Positions 41,572-50,810 of a DNA stretch of 64,000 bases are shown here, piece after piece. How positions within the stretch are numbered: position 1 is the stretch's first letter; every line of letters begins with the position of its first letter. The stretch is from JBELHR01 sp049606855 (GTDB taxonomy: Bacteria; Bacteroidota; Bacteroidia; Flavobacteriales; Flavobacteriaceae): NCBI GenBank assembly GCA_049606855.1, contig JBMYVY010000001.1, forward strand, positions 124,001 through 188,000. Reading direction: 5' to 3'. The position numbers were made by a program, and so were the translations under genes. The notes beneath the pieces were generated by a model. That model was not told the origin of the DNA. It ran no database searches and saw only the letters and a list, made by a program, of their open reading frames with translations.

Positions 41572-44500
41572 ATGAAAAATGTAATTTCTTATTTCATAAA
41601 ATACCCAGTAGCGGTAAACGTAATTATTTTGGGGCTAGTCCTTCTCGGGATTTTGGGATACTCAAATATGAGATCATCTTTTTTCCCTCTTACTGATTCC
41701 AAAATCATCAATATTAGTGTCGCTTATCCAGGATCTTCACCTGAGGAAATTGAAGAAGGAGTAGTGCTAAAAATTGAGGATAACTTAAAGGGGCTCGTTG
41801 GTGTAGAACGGGTTACTTCTGTTTCTAGAGAAAACAGTGCCAGTATTACTGTTGAAGTACTTAAGGACTATGACATTAATATCGTTCTGGCGGATGTAAA
41901 GAATGCTGTAGATAAAGTACCTAATTTCCCAACAGGTATGGAGCCTCCAGTAGTTTCCAAAATCGAGACCATATCAGAAACGATAAGTTTTGTGGTTGCT
42001 GGAGAAAATATTAGTCTGAAAAGTTTAAAAAATATTGCAAGAGATATCGAAAGTGAAATCCGTCGAATGGATGGAATTTCTCAAATCGAATTAAGTGGAT
42101 TTCCAGAGGAAGAAATTGAAATTGCTGTACGTGAGAATGATTTAAGGTCATATAATGTGAGTTTTAATGAAATCGCTCAAGCTGTAGCTCAGTCGAATTT
42201 ATTAACCACTGGAGGTTCTATTAAAACAGAAGCTGAAGAATATTTAATTCGAGCCAGAAATCGTTCTTATTTTGGTGATGAACTTGATAATTTAATTGTA
42301 AAAGCCGAATCAAATGGTCGTGTTATTCGTTTGAAAGATGTGGCAACAACAAGAGATGTTTGGAATGAAAACCCTAATAAAATATATTACAACGGAGAGC
42401 TATCTGTCCAAATAAGAGTTTCAAACACAAATAGTGAGGATCTCATTGCCTCAGCTGAAAAAGTGAATGTTTTTATAGGTGAATTCAATGAAAGTCATGA
42501 TCAGGTCCAGATTAAAATAACACGAGATTCTTCCATTACTTTAAATCAAAGAACCGAATTGTTATTTACCAATGCATGGCAGGGTATGTTGCTGGTGCTT
42601 TTCTTTCTCTCATTATTCCTAAGACCAAGATTGGCTTTTTGGGTTGCAGCGGGTTTACCAGTTGCGTTTTTTGGGATGTTTATGCTAGCGGATTATTTTG
42701 ATGTAACCATAAACGTTTTGTCTCTTTTCGGGATGATTATTGTAATTGGTATTCTTGTGGATGATGGAATTGTAATTTCCGAAAATATTTATCATCAATA
42801 TGAAAAAGGGAAAAACCCAATTCGCGCTGCAATAGATGGTACCATGGAAGTGGTTCCACCAATCATATCCGCAATTACAACAACGATTTTGGCATTTTCT
42901 ATATTTTTCTTTTTAGATGCTAGAATCGGTGAATTTTTCTCTGAAGTGGCAGTCGTGGTCACTTTAACCTTACTAATCTCTTTGGTTGAGGCCTTAATTA
43001 TATTACCGGCGCACGTTGCCCATTCTAAGGCTTTGTCAAGGGAGCAAAAGACTTTTAAATTCAATGTCTATGCTGAAAGAGCTATGGACTATATGAGAAA
43101 TAAGCTTTATGCCCCGGTACTTACCTTGTTTATTAAAAATCGTTTTTTTGCATTAACAATACCAATTGCGTTAATGATTATTACCATTGGAGCAATTAGT
43201 TCTGGATTGTTAAGAATTACCTTTTTCCCTTCGATTGCATCGGATCGAGTTTCAATTAATCTTACCATGCCACAAGGGACCAATGAGAAGATTACTGATT
43301 CTATCATTACAGTAATTGAAGATGCAGCATGGGAAGTAGGGGAAGAGTTTAATAAAATTCAAACAGGTAATGAACCGGTAATAGATAATATTATTAAACA
43401 AATTGGGCCTGGGACATCTTCAGCTTCATTAAGCATAAATTTGTTACCCGGCGAATCTAGAGATTTTCCTTCTCAGGAAATCACTAATGCAATTCGAGAT
43501 CGAGTAGGACCTGTATACGGTGTAGAAAGTTTGACTTTTGGATCTGGAGGAAATTTTGGGGGTTCTCCAGTTTCGGTATCGCTTGTAGGAAACAATGTTA
43601 GCGAACTAAAGCTGGCAAAAGAAGAACTCAAGGCTGAATTGGCACAAAATCCAGGTTTAAAAGACATTACTGACACCGACCCTGATGGAATTAAAGAGAT
43701 TAAGATTGAATTAAAAGAAAATGCCTATTTACTTGGTTTTACACTCTCGAATGTGATGTCACAAGTAAGAAGTGGTTTCTTTGGTCTACAGGTTCAACGT
43801 TTCCAAAGAGGGCAGGATGAAATTAAAGTTTGGGTGAGGTATGAGCGTGATGAACGTTCTTCAATCAAAAACCTAGATGATATGAGATTAGTCGCTCCAA
43901 ATGGCTCTAGAGTCGCTTTTTCTGAAATCGCCTACTATGAAATTGCAAGGGGTGAAATTGCCATAAACCATATTGAAGGTCAAAGAGAAATTCGTATAGA
44001 TGCAGATATTATTGATCCAAAAGAAACCAGTGCTGTTGATGTCAATGAAGATATCAAAAATAGAATCATGCCAGAGATTTCAAAACGATATCCTTCTGTT
44101 TCTGCACTATTTGAGGGACAAAATAGAGAGCAAGAAAAACTGAATCGATCAATGCAAACTCCAGGTGTGGTTATTCTATTACTGATTTTTATTGTTATTG
44201 TATTTACATTTAGGTCTTTCTCTCAACCGGTAATGCTTTTGTTAATGGTGCCATTCAGTATCGTTGGCGTAGGTGTGGGGCATTATATTCATGATTTCCC
44301 TATTAATATGCTGTCCTTATTAGGAATCATTGCTTTGATTGGAATCATGGTGAATGATGGGCTGGTGCTAATTTCAAAATTTAATATCTATCTAAAAGAA
44401 GGAATGAAATATGATGAAGCACTTATCGCTGCTGGTAAATCTAGGTTTAGGGCCATATTTTTAACTACAATAACAACAGTTGCAGGGTTAGCACCTTTAA

Positions 44501-44748
44501 TATTTGAAACTAGTCGACAAGCGCAATTTTTAATTCCAATGGCGATTTCAATTGCATATGGAATAATAATGGCCACCTTATTAACTCTATTAACCTTACC
44601 TGTTTTATTATCCTTAGTAAATGACTCAAAAGTACACATAAAATGGTTATGGACTGGAGTCAAGCCTTCTCATGAAGAAGTTGAACGTGCCATACAGGAA
44701 ATGAAATACGAACAAGAAAGTAAATCAAATTATGAAGATGAAGCATAA
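41572..44748 (+). CDS. RND efflux transporter permease, second system
   Basis: A 1058-aa inner-membrane RND pump with 12 helices and two large periplasmic domains. Signatures are VAYPGSSPEEIEEGVVLKIED, the proton-relay helix IGILVDDGIVISENIYHQYE, which keeps both Asp residues, and MLSLLGIIALIGIMVNDGLVLI in the second half. This differs from the first pump, which has Asp-Asn. It lies 10 nt after its adaptor and overlaps the TolC gene by 17 nt, so the operon encodes a full tripartite pump. Substrate unknown. Confidence 0.94.
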   Translation: MKNVISYFIKYPVAVNVIILGLVLLGILGYSNMRSSFFPLTDSKIINISVAYPGSSPEEIEEGVVLKIEDNLKGLVGVERVTSVSRENSASITVEVLKDYDINIVLADVKNAVDKVPNFPTGMEPPVVSKIETISETISFVVAGENISLKSLKNIARDIESEIRRMDGISQIELSGFPEEEIEIAVRENDLRSYNVSFNEIAQAVAQSNLLTTGGSIKTEAEEYLIRARNRSYFGDELDNLIVKAESNGRVIRLKDVATTRDVWNENPNKIYYNGELSVQIRVSNTNSEDLIASAEKVNVFIGEFNESHDQVQIKITRDSSITLNQRTELLFTNAWQGMLLVLFFLSLFLRPRLAFWVAAGLPVAFFGMFMLADYFDVTINVLSLFGMIIVIGILVDDGIVISENIYHQYEKGKNPIRAAIDGTMEVVPPIISAITTTILAFSIFFFLDARIGEFFSEVAVVVTLTLLISLVEALIILPAHVAHSKALSREQKTFKFNVYAERAMDYMRNKLYAPVLTLFIKNRFFALTIPIALMIITIGAISSGLLRITFFPSIASDRVSINLTMPQGTNEKITDSIITVIEDAAWEVGEEFNKIQTGNEPVIDNIIKQIGPGTSSASLSINLLPGESRDFPSQEITNAIRDRVGPVYGVESLTFGSGGNFGGSPVSVSLVGNNVSELKLAKEELKAELAQNPGLKDITDTDPDGIKEIKIELKENAYLLGFTLSNVMSQVRSGFFGLQVQRFQRGQDEIKVWVRYERDERSSIKNLDDMRLVAPNGSRVAFSEIAYYEIARGEIAINHIEGQREIRIDADIIDPKETSAVDVNEDIKNRIMPEISKRYPSVSALFEGQNREQEKLNRSMQTPGVVILLLIFIVIVFTFRSFSQPVMLLLMVPFSIVGVGVGHYIHDFPINMLSLLGIIALIGIMVNDGLVLISKFNIYLKEGMKYDEALIAAGKSRFRAIFLTTITTVAGLAPLIFETSRQAQFLIPMAISIAYGIIMATLLTLLTLPVLLSLVNDSKVHIKWLWTGVKPSHEEVERAIQEMKYEQESKSNYEDEA

Positions 44749-45991
44749 CATAATACTTATACTGAGCTTGAGCATGTGTTTGATGGCTCATGGTCAAGAA
44801 ATTTTGAGTAAACAAACTGCTTTAGATCAGACTTTAGAGAATAACTTTGATATACGTTTGTCTGAGAATGATTTGGAACAGGCTGATAATTCTCAAGGAA
44901 TTTTAAATAGTGGGTATTTGCCTACAGTTGAAAGTTCTGGAAGTGGAACCTATGCTGAATTTAGAGGAAACACAGGGACTCAATCCAACCTCTCGATTGG
45001 TGTTAATTATGTTCTATTTAACGGTTTTAATAGAAAAAATACTTTTAAACGATTAAAGGAATCTTACAATATTAGTGAGGTACAAGCAAGACAAATTGTG
45101 GAAAACACCATGTTAACTTTGTTTACCGCATACTATGAAGTGGCTCGTTTGGAAGAAAATGAAAAGAACCAAGAACAAGCCTTGGCAATCTCAAAAGATC
45201 GATTAAAAAGAGCAATATATGGTTTTGAGTTTGGACAACAAACCAAACTAGACGTTTTAAACGCCGAAGTCGACATGAATAATGACAGCATCAACTATAT
45301 CGAAATCCAAAGACAATTGGCCAATGCTAAAAGAGATTTAAATGTTGTGATGGGAACGGATGTTCAGTTAGAAATGAAGGTAGATACTACAGTCTACTAT
45401 TTGGAAGATTTAAGTTTGGATTCGCTAACTTCAGGAGCATTAACCAATAATGCTTCTCTTATTCAGGCTGAGAAGCAAATTGAATTGGGTAAATACGATG
45501 TTAAAATTAACCGTTCCACATGGATGCCGACAGTGTCAGTTTCTAGTGCTTACAGAATGACACAGAGTGACTTTATCCCTGTAGTAGGAGGGGTGAATAC
45601 AAGTGTTAATTTTTCTTGGAACGTATTCGATGGGGGTAGAACAAGTACCAATGTTCAAAATGCAAAAATCAATGTAAATTCAGCTGAAATTAGAAAGAAT
45701 CAGTTTGAAGAACAGCTTAAAAGGGATGTGTTTAATGCATGGGAAACCTATCAAAACCTATTATTTACCTATGAAGTTCAGAAGAAAAACCTAGAGACAA
45801 ACTTGAGGAATTTTGAAAGAACGGATGAAGGATATAAACTCGGGCAAATAAGTTCTATCGATTTTAGATTGGCACAGGTAAATTTACTTAATGCTGCTTT
45901 GACCTTGTCTCAGGCAAAATACAATGCAAAAAACGCAGAGTTGCGATTATTACAATTGTCGGGAAAATTAATAGACAACACACTTTTTTAA
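44732..45991 (+). CDS. TolC-family outer-membrane efflux protein
   Basis: A 419-aa outer-membrane channel with a signal peptide (ending LMAHGQ) and the two repeated helix/strand halves of TolC. Segments include ALDQTLENNFDIRLSEND, YEVARLEENEKNQEQALA, and SSIDFRLAQVNLLNAALTLSQ. Unlike the TolC fusion of the first system, it has no additional N-terminal domain, so its length is normal. ATG 44732 or ATG 44738 may be the start; both overlap the pump gene. It is the last gene of the second RND operon. A hairpin without T tract follows before the UbiB-like gene. Confidence 0.92.
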   Translation: MKMKHNIILILSLSMCLMAHGQEILSKQTALDQTLENNFDIRLSENDLEQADNSQGILNSGYLPTVESSGSGTYAEFRGNTGTQSNLSIGVNYVLFNGFNRKNTFKRLKESYNISEVQARQIVENTMLTLFTAYYEVARLEENEKNQEQALAISKDRLKRAIYGFEFGQQTKLDVLNAEVDMNNDSINYIEIQRQLANAKRDLNVVMGTDVQLEMKVDTTVYYLEDLSLDSLTSGALTNNASLIQAEKQIELGKYDVKINRSTWMPTVSVSSAYRMTQSDFIPVVGGVNTSVNFSWNVFDGGRTSTNVQNAKINVNSAEIRKNQFEEQLKRDVFNAWETYQNLLFTYEVQKKNLETNLRNFERTDEGYKLGQISSIDFRLAQVNLLNAALTLSQAKYNAKNAELRLLQLSGKLIDNTLF

Positions 45992-45999
45992 TTTAAATG

Positions 46000-46028
46000 C
46001 TTAACTTTAAGTGAATCAAAAAGTTAAG
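46000..46028. repeat. Inverted repeat abutting the UbiB-like gene start
   Basis: CTTAACTTT (46000-46008) and AAAGTTAAG (46020-46028) form a perfect 9-bp stem with an 11-nt loop, ending 1 nt before the GTG start at 46030. It has no T tract, so it may be an operator or a translation-affecting hairpin. Confidence 0.6.
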
Positions 46029-46029
46029 T

Positions 46030-47634
46030 GTGGAAGAATCAAAAAGAGTAGGGGAGTTAGTAAGTATTTTGGCCAAATACGGCCTTGCCGATGGCTTAAA
46101 ATTAAACCAAGTCAAATGGATTAATACTCATTTAAAAAAACATAAAAGTAACTACGAGTTTAGCATTGAGCCAAAAAATGTTCGTATCCGAATGGCGCTA
46201 ACCGAAATGGGGACCACATTTGTGAAGCTCGGTCAATTTCTTTCAGTTCGTGAGGACCTTATCGGAAGAGATCTTGCCAAGGAATTGTCAAAACTCCAAA
46301 CCAAATCCAAAGAAGATGCTTCAGGCTATATACATCGAGTATTAGAGAGGCATCACTTAAGTGATAAATTTTCAGAGTTCAAAATAGATCCAATCGCCTC
46401 AGCATCCATAGGGCAAGTTCATGTTGGAAGACTTCATACGGGTGAGGAGGTTATTATAAAGATAAGACATGAAGGCATCGTAGAGCGGGTTAATGAGGAT
46501 TTAAAAATCTTAAATAATTTCGTCAATTTAGGAGATCGAATTGTGCCAAGTCTCAAATTCCTAAACCCCAAACGATTGTTTATAGAATTTGAATACAGTC
46601 TCAGAGATGAGTTAAACTTAAACAAAGAACTTTCTAATTTACTTAGATTCAGGGCCGATTTCAAAAACAATAAAGAAGTTGTATTTCCAATTGGATATGA
46701 AGCATATTCTAACGATGAAATTCTGGTCATGTCAAGGGTGTCAGGCTTTGATTTAAATAGCTCTAAAATTGAGAAACTTGATATTAAATTAAAAAAGAGC
46801 CTGGCCATGAGCGGTGCGAACATGTACATGGACATGATTTTTAAGAACAATTTTTACCATGCAGATCCACATCCTGGTAATCTTATGATAACAGAAGATC
46901 ACAGACTTGGTGTTATCGATTGTGGAATGGTTGGTAGACTTGATAATAAGAGTAAGGATATTATTGAGAACCTAATAATGGCGTTTCTGAATGAAGACCT
47001 TGATTCGATTAAAGACTTAATTCTGGACTTAGGGACAGTTCCACAGGGTATCGATGAAGAAGCTTTTGGTGAAGATATTGAACTATTTATAAATCAATAT
47101 TTAGGAGCTAAAATTAAGGATATTGACATAAACGGCTGCATAGAAAAGGCAACAGAAATTATTCATAATTATAAGATTGTTTTGCCTTCATCAGTGTCTA
47201 TGTTGATGAAAACGCTGATGCTCTTAGAGGGGACGTCAAAAGTACTTTATACCGATTTTGATATTTTTGAAATCCTAGGTTCCTATAAGAATAAATTAAT
47301 CTATCAAAAGGTCAATCCTAAAAGTCTCCTTAAATCCTTTGGGAAAAAGCTATTTGAGTGGGAACGAATAGCAGATCAATTGCCCAAGCTGATTTTGAAG
47401 CTTATAAAAAATGCCGATCAAGAAAAATTTGTCATCAAATTGGAGCATGAAAACATTAATAGTGCTTCATTGGTTTTGGTCAAAGGTATCATAGCTGCTG
47501 CACTAATAGTTGGAGGAGCTATGATGGTAAGCACTAGAATTGGTCCCTTAGTCTGGGATATAAGTATTATTGGAGGGATGTTTTTTATAGGAGCAATGGT
47601 GCTCTTTTATGGAGCCTTTAAACAAAGAAAATAA
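46030..47634 (+). CDS. ABC1/UbiB-family kinase-like protein
   Basis: A 534-aa protein of the ABC1/ADCK/UbiB atypical kinase family, whose members support quinone or lipid metabolism. Landmarks are the KxGQ motif (FVKLGQFLSVREDLI), the Ala-rich loop region ASIGQVHVGRL with VIIKIRHEGI, HADPHPGNLM (catalytic loop) and VIDCGMVGRL (DxG metal site). Two C-terminal hydrophobic helices (~480-530) anchor it in the inner membrane. It starts at GTG, right after a 9-bp inverted repeat. No ubiquinone genes are adjacent; Bacteroidota use menaquinone, so the exact role is open. Confidence 0.9.
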   Translation: MEESKRVGELVSILAKYGLADGLKLNQVKWINTHLKKHKSNYEFSIEPKNVRIRMALTEMGTTFVKLGQFLSVREDLIGRDLAKELSKLQTKSKEDASGYIHRVLERHHLSDKFSEFKIDPIASASIGQVHVGRLHTGEEVIIKIRHEGIVERVNEDLKILNNFVNLGDRIVPSLKFLNPKRLFIEFEYSLRDELNLNKELSNLLRFRADFKNNKEVVFPIGYEAYSNDEILVMSRVSGFDLNSSKIEKLDIKLKKSLAMSGANMYMDMIFKNNFYHADPHPGNLMITEDHRLGVIDCGMVGRLDNKSKDIIENLIMAFLNEDLDSIKDLILDLGTVPQGIDEEAFGEDIELFINQYLGAKIKDIDINGCIEKATEIIHNYKIVLPSSVSMLMKTLMLLEGTSKVLYTDFDIFEILGSYKNKLIYQKVNPKSLLKSFGKKLFEWERIADQLPKLILKLIKNADQEKFVIKLEHENINSASLVLVKGIIAAALIVGGAMMVSTRIGPLVWDISIIGGMFFIGAMVLFYGAFKQRK

Positions 47635-47674
47635 TTTGTTTAACTAATTAACTAAAACCTTAAACAAAAATTAG

Positions 47675-47682
47675 TATCTTTG
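47675..47682 (+). promoter_or_regulatory. -7 promoter box just before the SDR gene
   Basis: TATCTTTG matches the -7 consensus only 3 nt before the ATG at 47686, implying a leaderless or nearly leaderless transcript. The spaced TTG is not found, so support is partial. Confidence 0.4.
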
Positions 47683-47685
47683 AGT

Positions 47686-48333
47686 ATGAAAAAATTAGTA
47701 CTCATAGGTGGAAATAAAGGTATAGGTCAAGCTATTGTCAAAGAAATACATGATCAATATGATGTTATTATGTTAAATAGAGGTTCTGAGAACTTTGACA
47801 TATTGGTGGATGATCTACCAGAGATTCAGGCAATTGATGCCTTGGTTTATTGTCCAGGAAGTATCAACCTTAAGCCGTTTAGCAGCTTGAAAGTAGAGGA
47901 TTTTCAAAAGGATTTTGAAATTAATTATTTCGGTTTTCTAAAATGCTTAAAGTATTATGAAAAATCATTTAATCAAGGAGCATCAGTTTTGGCATTCAGT
48001 ACAGTTGCGAGTTTGACAGGAATGCCTTATCACAGTTCAATTGCCTCTGCCAAAGGAGCTCTGAATGGTTTAGTAAAGAGTTTGGCTGCGGAATGGGCAG
48101 GTAAAATTCGTGTCAATGCAATTGCACCGAGTATTACGAAAACGGATTTGGCAGCTCCAATTTTGAGAAATGAGCGTGTCATTGAAAGAATTACCAATAA
48201 TCATCCTTTAAAAAGGATCTTAACGGCATCTGAAATAGCAAAGTATTCAAAATTTTTGATTTCTGACGATGCTGCGGGTATTTCCGGTCAAATATTAGTA
48301 GTTGATAATGGTATAATTAATTTAAAACTATAG
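47686..48333 (+). CDS. Short-chain dehydrogenase/reductase-like protein without canonical Tyr
   Basis: A 215-aa Rossmann-fold protein of the SDR superfamily: the Gly motif is GGNKGIG (8-14), followed by NRGS and VYCPGSI, and the C-terminal RVNAIAPSITKTDL. In the active-site helix, Lys123 of ASAKGAL aligns with the SDR Lys, but the residue four before it is Ile119, not Tyr; the nearest Tyr is 115. Similar proteins with this substitution exist, I believe, so it may have altered catalysis. ATG 47686 is chosen over an upstream TTG. A DoxX-like gene follows after 2 nt. Confidence 0.85.
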   Translation: MKKLVLIGGNKGIGQAIVKEIHDQYDVIMLNRGSENFDILVDDLPEIQAIDALVYCPGSINLKPFSSLKVEDFQKDFEINYFGFLKCLKYYEKSFNQGASVLAFSTVASLTGMPYHSSIASAKGALNGLVKSLAAEWAGKIRVNAIAPSITKTDLAAPILRNERVIERITNNHPLKRILTASEIAKYSKFLISDDAAGISGQILVVDNGIINLKL

Positions 48334-48335
48334 TT

Positions 48336-48692
48336 ATGTTAGTAATTGTCTTTAAAGTAATCATTGCACTGGGTTTGTTGAATGTTTGGTTATTGAGATC
48401 AAAGAAGGTTTCAGTATATCGCGGTGGAGATAGTATTGATCTCAAGGGTGAATTTGAAGTATATGGATTGGCATCTTGGATGTTTTATTTGGTTGGAGGT
48501 CTAAAAATTCTTTCGGCAATAGGATTGCTCGTGAGTATTTGGATTCCAGAATTACAAAATATATTCGCCTTTATTTTATTATTGTTATTATTCGGTTCGG
48601 TAATTATGCATATAAAAGTTAGAGATCCGTTGATTAAAAGTCTTCCTGCAATCTCACTTATCATAATGCTCTTATATATTATTGTCTCATAA
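48336..48692 (+). CDS. DoxX-like membrane protein
   Basis: A 118-aa integral membrane protein with four hydrophobic helices, resembling DoxX-like/DUF4870-size proteins; KILSAIGLLVSIWIPELQ and FGSVIMHIKVRDPLIK are typical of DoxX-like families, in which the third-fourth helix joint often has HxxxxD-like features. The function is unknown. It follows the SDR gene by 2 nt and likely forms a two-gene operon with it. It is convergent with the E1 dehydrogenase gene. Confidence 0.7.
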   Translation: MLVIVFKVIIALGLLNVWLLRSKKVSVYRGGDSIDLKGEFEVYGLASWMFYLVGGLKILSAIGLLVSIWIPELQNIFAFILLLLLFGSVIMHIKVRDPLIKSLPAISLIIMLLYIIVS

Positions 48693-48723
48693 TTTATATT
48701 ATGTTAAATAGGATTTTACCATA

Positions 48724-48739
48724 GCATATTCTAATATGC
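48724..48739. repeat. 16-bp palindrome at the E1 stop codon
   Basis: GCATATT-CT-AATATGC lies between the convergent DoxX-like and E1 genes and covers the E1 stop. It has no strong T tract, so it is at best a weak terminator. Confidence 0.4.
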
Positions 48740-50725
48740 CAATAGTTGTTTAATCTTTTCTTCCAACCTACTTGATGCCAAATAATTTGATTCTAAATTC
48801 TTATTAAATGGTATCGGTGTGTTATCCGATCCCAGTCGCATTATTGGTGCATCTAGGTATTCGAAATTCTCCTCACTGAGTTTAGAGGCAATCTCTGCTG
48901 ATAAACTCAAAAACTCATTGGCCTCATTAAGGACTAAAGCTTTACCCGTTTTTTTAATACTCGATGTCATACACTCATAATCTAGCGGCATTAAACTTCT
49001 AAGATCGATCAGTTCAATGGTATGATCTTTAAACTTATCCATTATTTCCAAAACCCAGTGAACTCCCAAACCATAGGTAATCACTGTAATTTGATCTCCT
49101 TCAGCTACAATATTGGCCTTGCCTAATGGGATTTCATAATAATTTGAATCAACCAAACCTCTAACTTTTCTATAAAGTAATTTATGCTCAAAGAAAAGTA
49201 CGGGATTCTCATCTCTTATAGAAGTAGCTAACAATCCTTTTGCGTCATCAGGAAACGCAGGATAAATAATTTTAAGTCCAGGTGTATGCAAAAACCACGA
49301 CTCATTACTTTGAGAGTGAAATGGACCTGCACCAACACCCGCTCCACAAGGCATTCGAAAAACTATAGGAGCCTGCTGCTTCCAGCGATAAAATGATTTG
49401 GCTACTAAATTCACAATTGGATTGAATCCTGAACTCACAAAATCGGCAAATTGGAGCTCTACTATGGATTTCATTCCTTTAACCCCTAATCCGTAAGCCA
49501 CTTCAATCACAGCAGATTCACAAATTGGAGTATTAATAATTCTATTTTTTCCGAATTTCTCGACAAAACCCTTTGAAACCTTAAAAGCCCCTCCATATTC
49601 AGCGATATCTTGTCCCATCATCACTAAATCAGGAAACTTATCAAAGCTTTGAGATAAACCTTCAGATATTGCATCAATAAACCTAAGCTCCCTTGCCTGA
49701 TCTTGAGAGGATCTATGTATAACATTTAGTTTTTCATTTTTAAAAACCTCAGATTCACTTACCCTTGATGCTTCATTTATTTCTTTTAATGAATTTGCCT
49801 TTTCCCAGGCAACATTAATTTTGTCCTTATAAAAATCAGTAATACTAACTAGTTGATTTTTAGATAAATACTTATTTTTATTTAAATAAGTGATATAGGT
49901 TTCAATAGGATCCTTTCCTTTCCAATGATCTATCAGTTCTTTTGGAACATAATCTTGACCAGAAGCTTCTTCGTGACCTCTGATTCTGAATGTCTTAAAC
50001 TCTACTAAAATCGGTTTTGAACTCTTACGAATTTGAGTACTAAAAGTTTTGATATTGTGATAAACTTCGAGTATGTTGTTTCCTTCTATAGTATGACTTT
50101 CCATACCATAACCCAAACCCCTATCTGCCAAATCCCTACAGTTATACTGTTCAGTAGTTGGTGTAGATAAACCATAGCCATTATTTTCAATCACAAAAAG
50201 AACGGGTAAATCCCAGGTTGATGCAATATTGAGGGCTTCGTGAAAGTCACCTTCACTACTTCCGCCCTCTCCAGTAAAAACCGCGGCAATTTTACCTGTC
50301 TTATTGGTTTTTTCGGCTAAAGCAATTCCGCAGGCAACACCCATTTGTGGGCCTAAGTGTGAAATCATTCCAAGAATATGGTGTTGGTTAGCCCCAAAGT
50401 GAAAGGACCGGTCCCTGCCAGAAGTAAATCCTTCTGTTTTACCTTGAAATTGGGCAAAAAGCTTCACTAAATCTATATTACGTCCAGTAAAAACCCCTAA
50501 GTTCCTGTGCATTGGGAGGATGTAGTCGTCTACATTTAAAGCTTGAGTTAGCCCTGCGGCTATTGCTTCTTGCCCCATCCCTGAAAACCACTTAGAAACC
50601 TTGCCTTGTCGTAGTAGCTTTAACATCTTTTCTTCTATTAGCCTTGGCTCCAACATAGCTTCTAATAGCCGAATAGCTAGGTCTTTTTCAATATGTGGTT
50701 TGGTCTTGAGTTTTGACAACTTCAT
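48731..50725 (-). CDS. Fused alpha/beta E1 component of a 2-oxoacid dehydrogenase complex
   Basis: A 664-aa thiamine diphosphate enzyme with both E1 subunits in one chain. Residues ~1-330 are the alpha subunit (GMGQEAIAAGL, TPP motif GEGGSSEGDFHEALN...ENNGYGLS), and ~345-664 the beta subunit (MGQDIAEYGGAFKVSKGF, GIGEQ-type region, GAGVGAGPFHSQSNESW, a transketolase C-terminal part). Resemblance to branched-chain 2-oxoacid dehydrogenase is strongest, but pyruvate is possible. The open frame extends upstream to 50788 across a terminator hairpin, so ATG 50725 is used. No E2 or E3 gene is nearby. Confidence 0.9.
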   Translation of the reverse strand: MKLSKLKTKPHIEKDLAIRLLEAMLEPRLIEEKMLKLLRQGKVSKWFSGMGQEAIAAGLTQALNVDDYILPMHRNLGVFTGRNIDLVKLFAQFQGKTEGFTSGRDRSFHFGANQHHILGMISHLGPQMGVACGIALAEKTNKTGKIAAVFTGEGGSSEGDFHEALNIASTWDLPVLFVIENNGYGLSTPTTEQYNCRDLADRGLGYGMESHTIEGNNILEVYHNIKTFSTQIRKSSKPILVEFKTFRIRGHEEASGQDYVPKELIDHWKGKDPIETYITYLNKNKYLSKNQLVSITDFYKDKINVAWEKANSLKEINEASRVSESEVFKNEKLNVIHRSSQDQARELRFIDAISEGLSQSFDKFPDLVMMGQDIAEYGGAFKVSKGFVEKFGKNRIINTPICESAVIEVAYGLGVKGMKSIVELQFADFVSSGFNPIVNLVAKSFYRWKQQAPIVFRMPCGAGVGAGPFHSQSNESWFLHTPGLKIIYPAFPDDAKGLLATSIRDENPVLFFEHKLLYRKVRGLVDSNYYEIPLGKANIVAEGDQITVITYGLGVHWVLEIMDKFKDHTIELIDLRSLMPLDYECMTSSIKKTGKALVLNEANEFLSLSAEIASKLSEENFEYLDAPIMRLGSDNTPIPFNKNLESNYLASSRLEEKIKQLLAY

Positions 50726-50751
50726 AATTTGGCTTTGAATAAATGTAAAAT

Positions 50752-50781
50752 AAAAAATCCTCATCACAAAATGATGAGGAT
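50752..50781 (-). terminator. Rho-independent terminator of the lrp gene
   Basis: ATCCTCATCA (50781-50772 on the minus strand) pairs with TGATGAGGAT (50766-50757) around a 5-nt loop, with a minus-strand T tract at 50757-50752. It separates lrp from the E1 gene. Confidence 0.93.
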
Positions 50782-50810
50782 TTTTCAATATTATCTAGAA
50801 TAAATGAATC

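Noticed and set aside
46434..46850. 138-codon minus-strand open frame inside the UbiB-like gene
   Set aside because: It overlaps conserved kinase motifs on the other strand and has no recognisable features.
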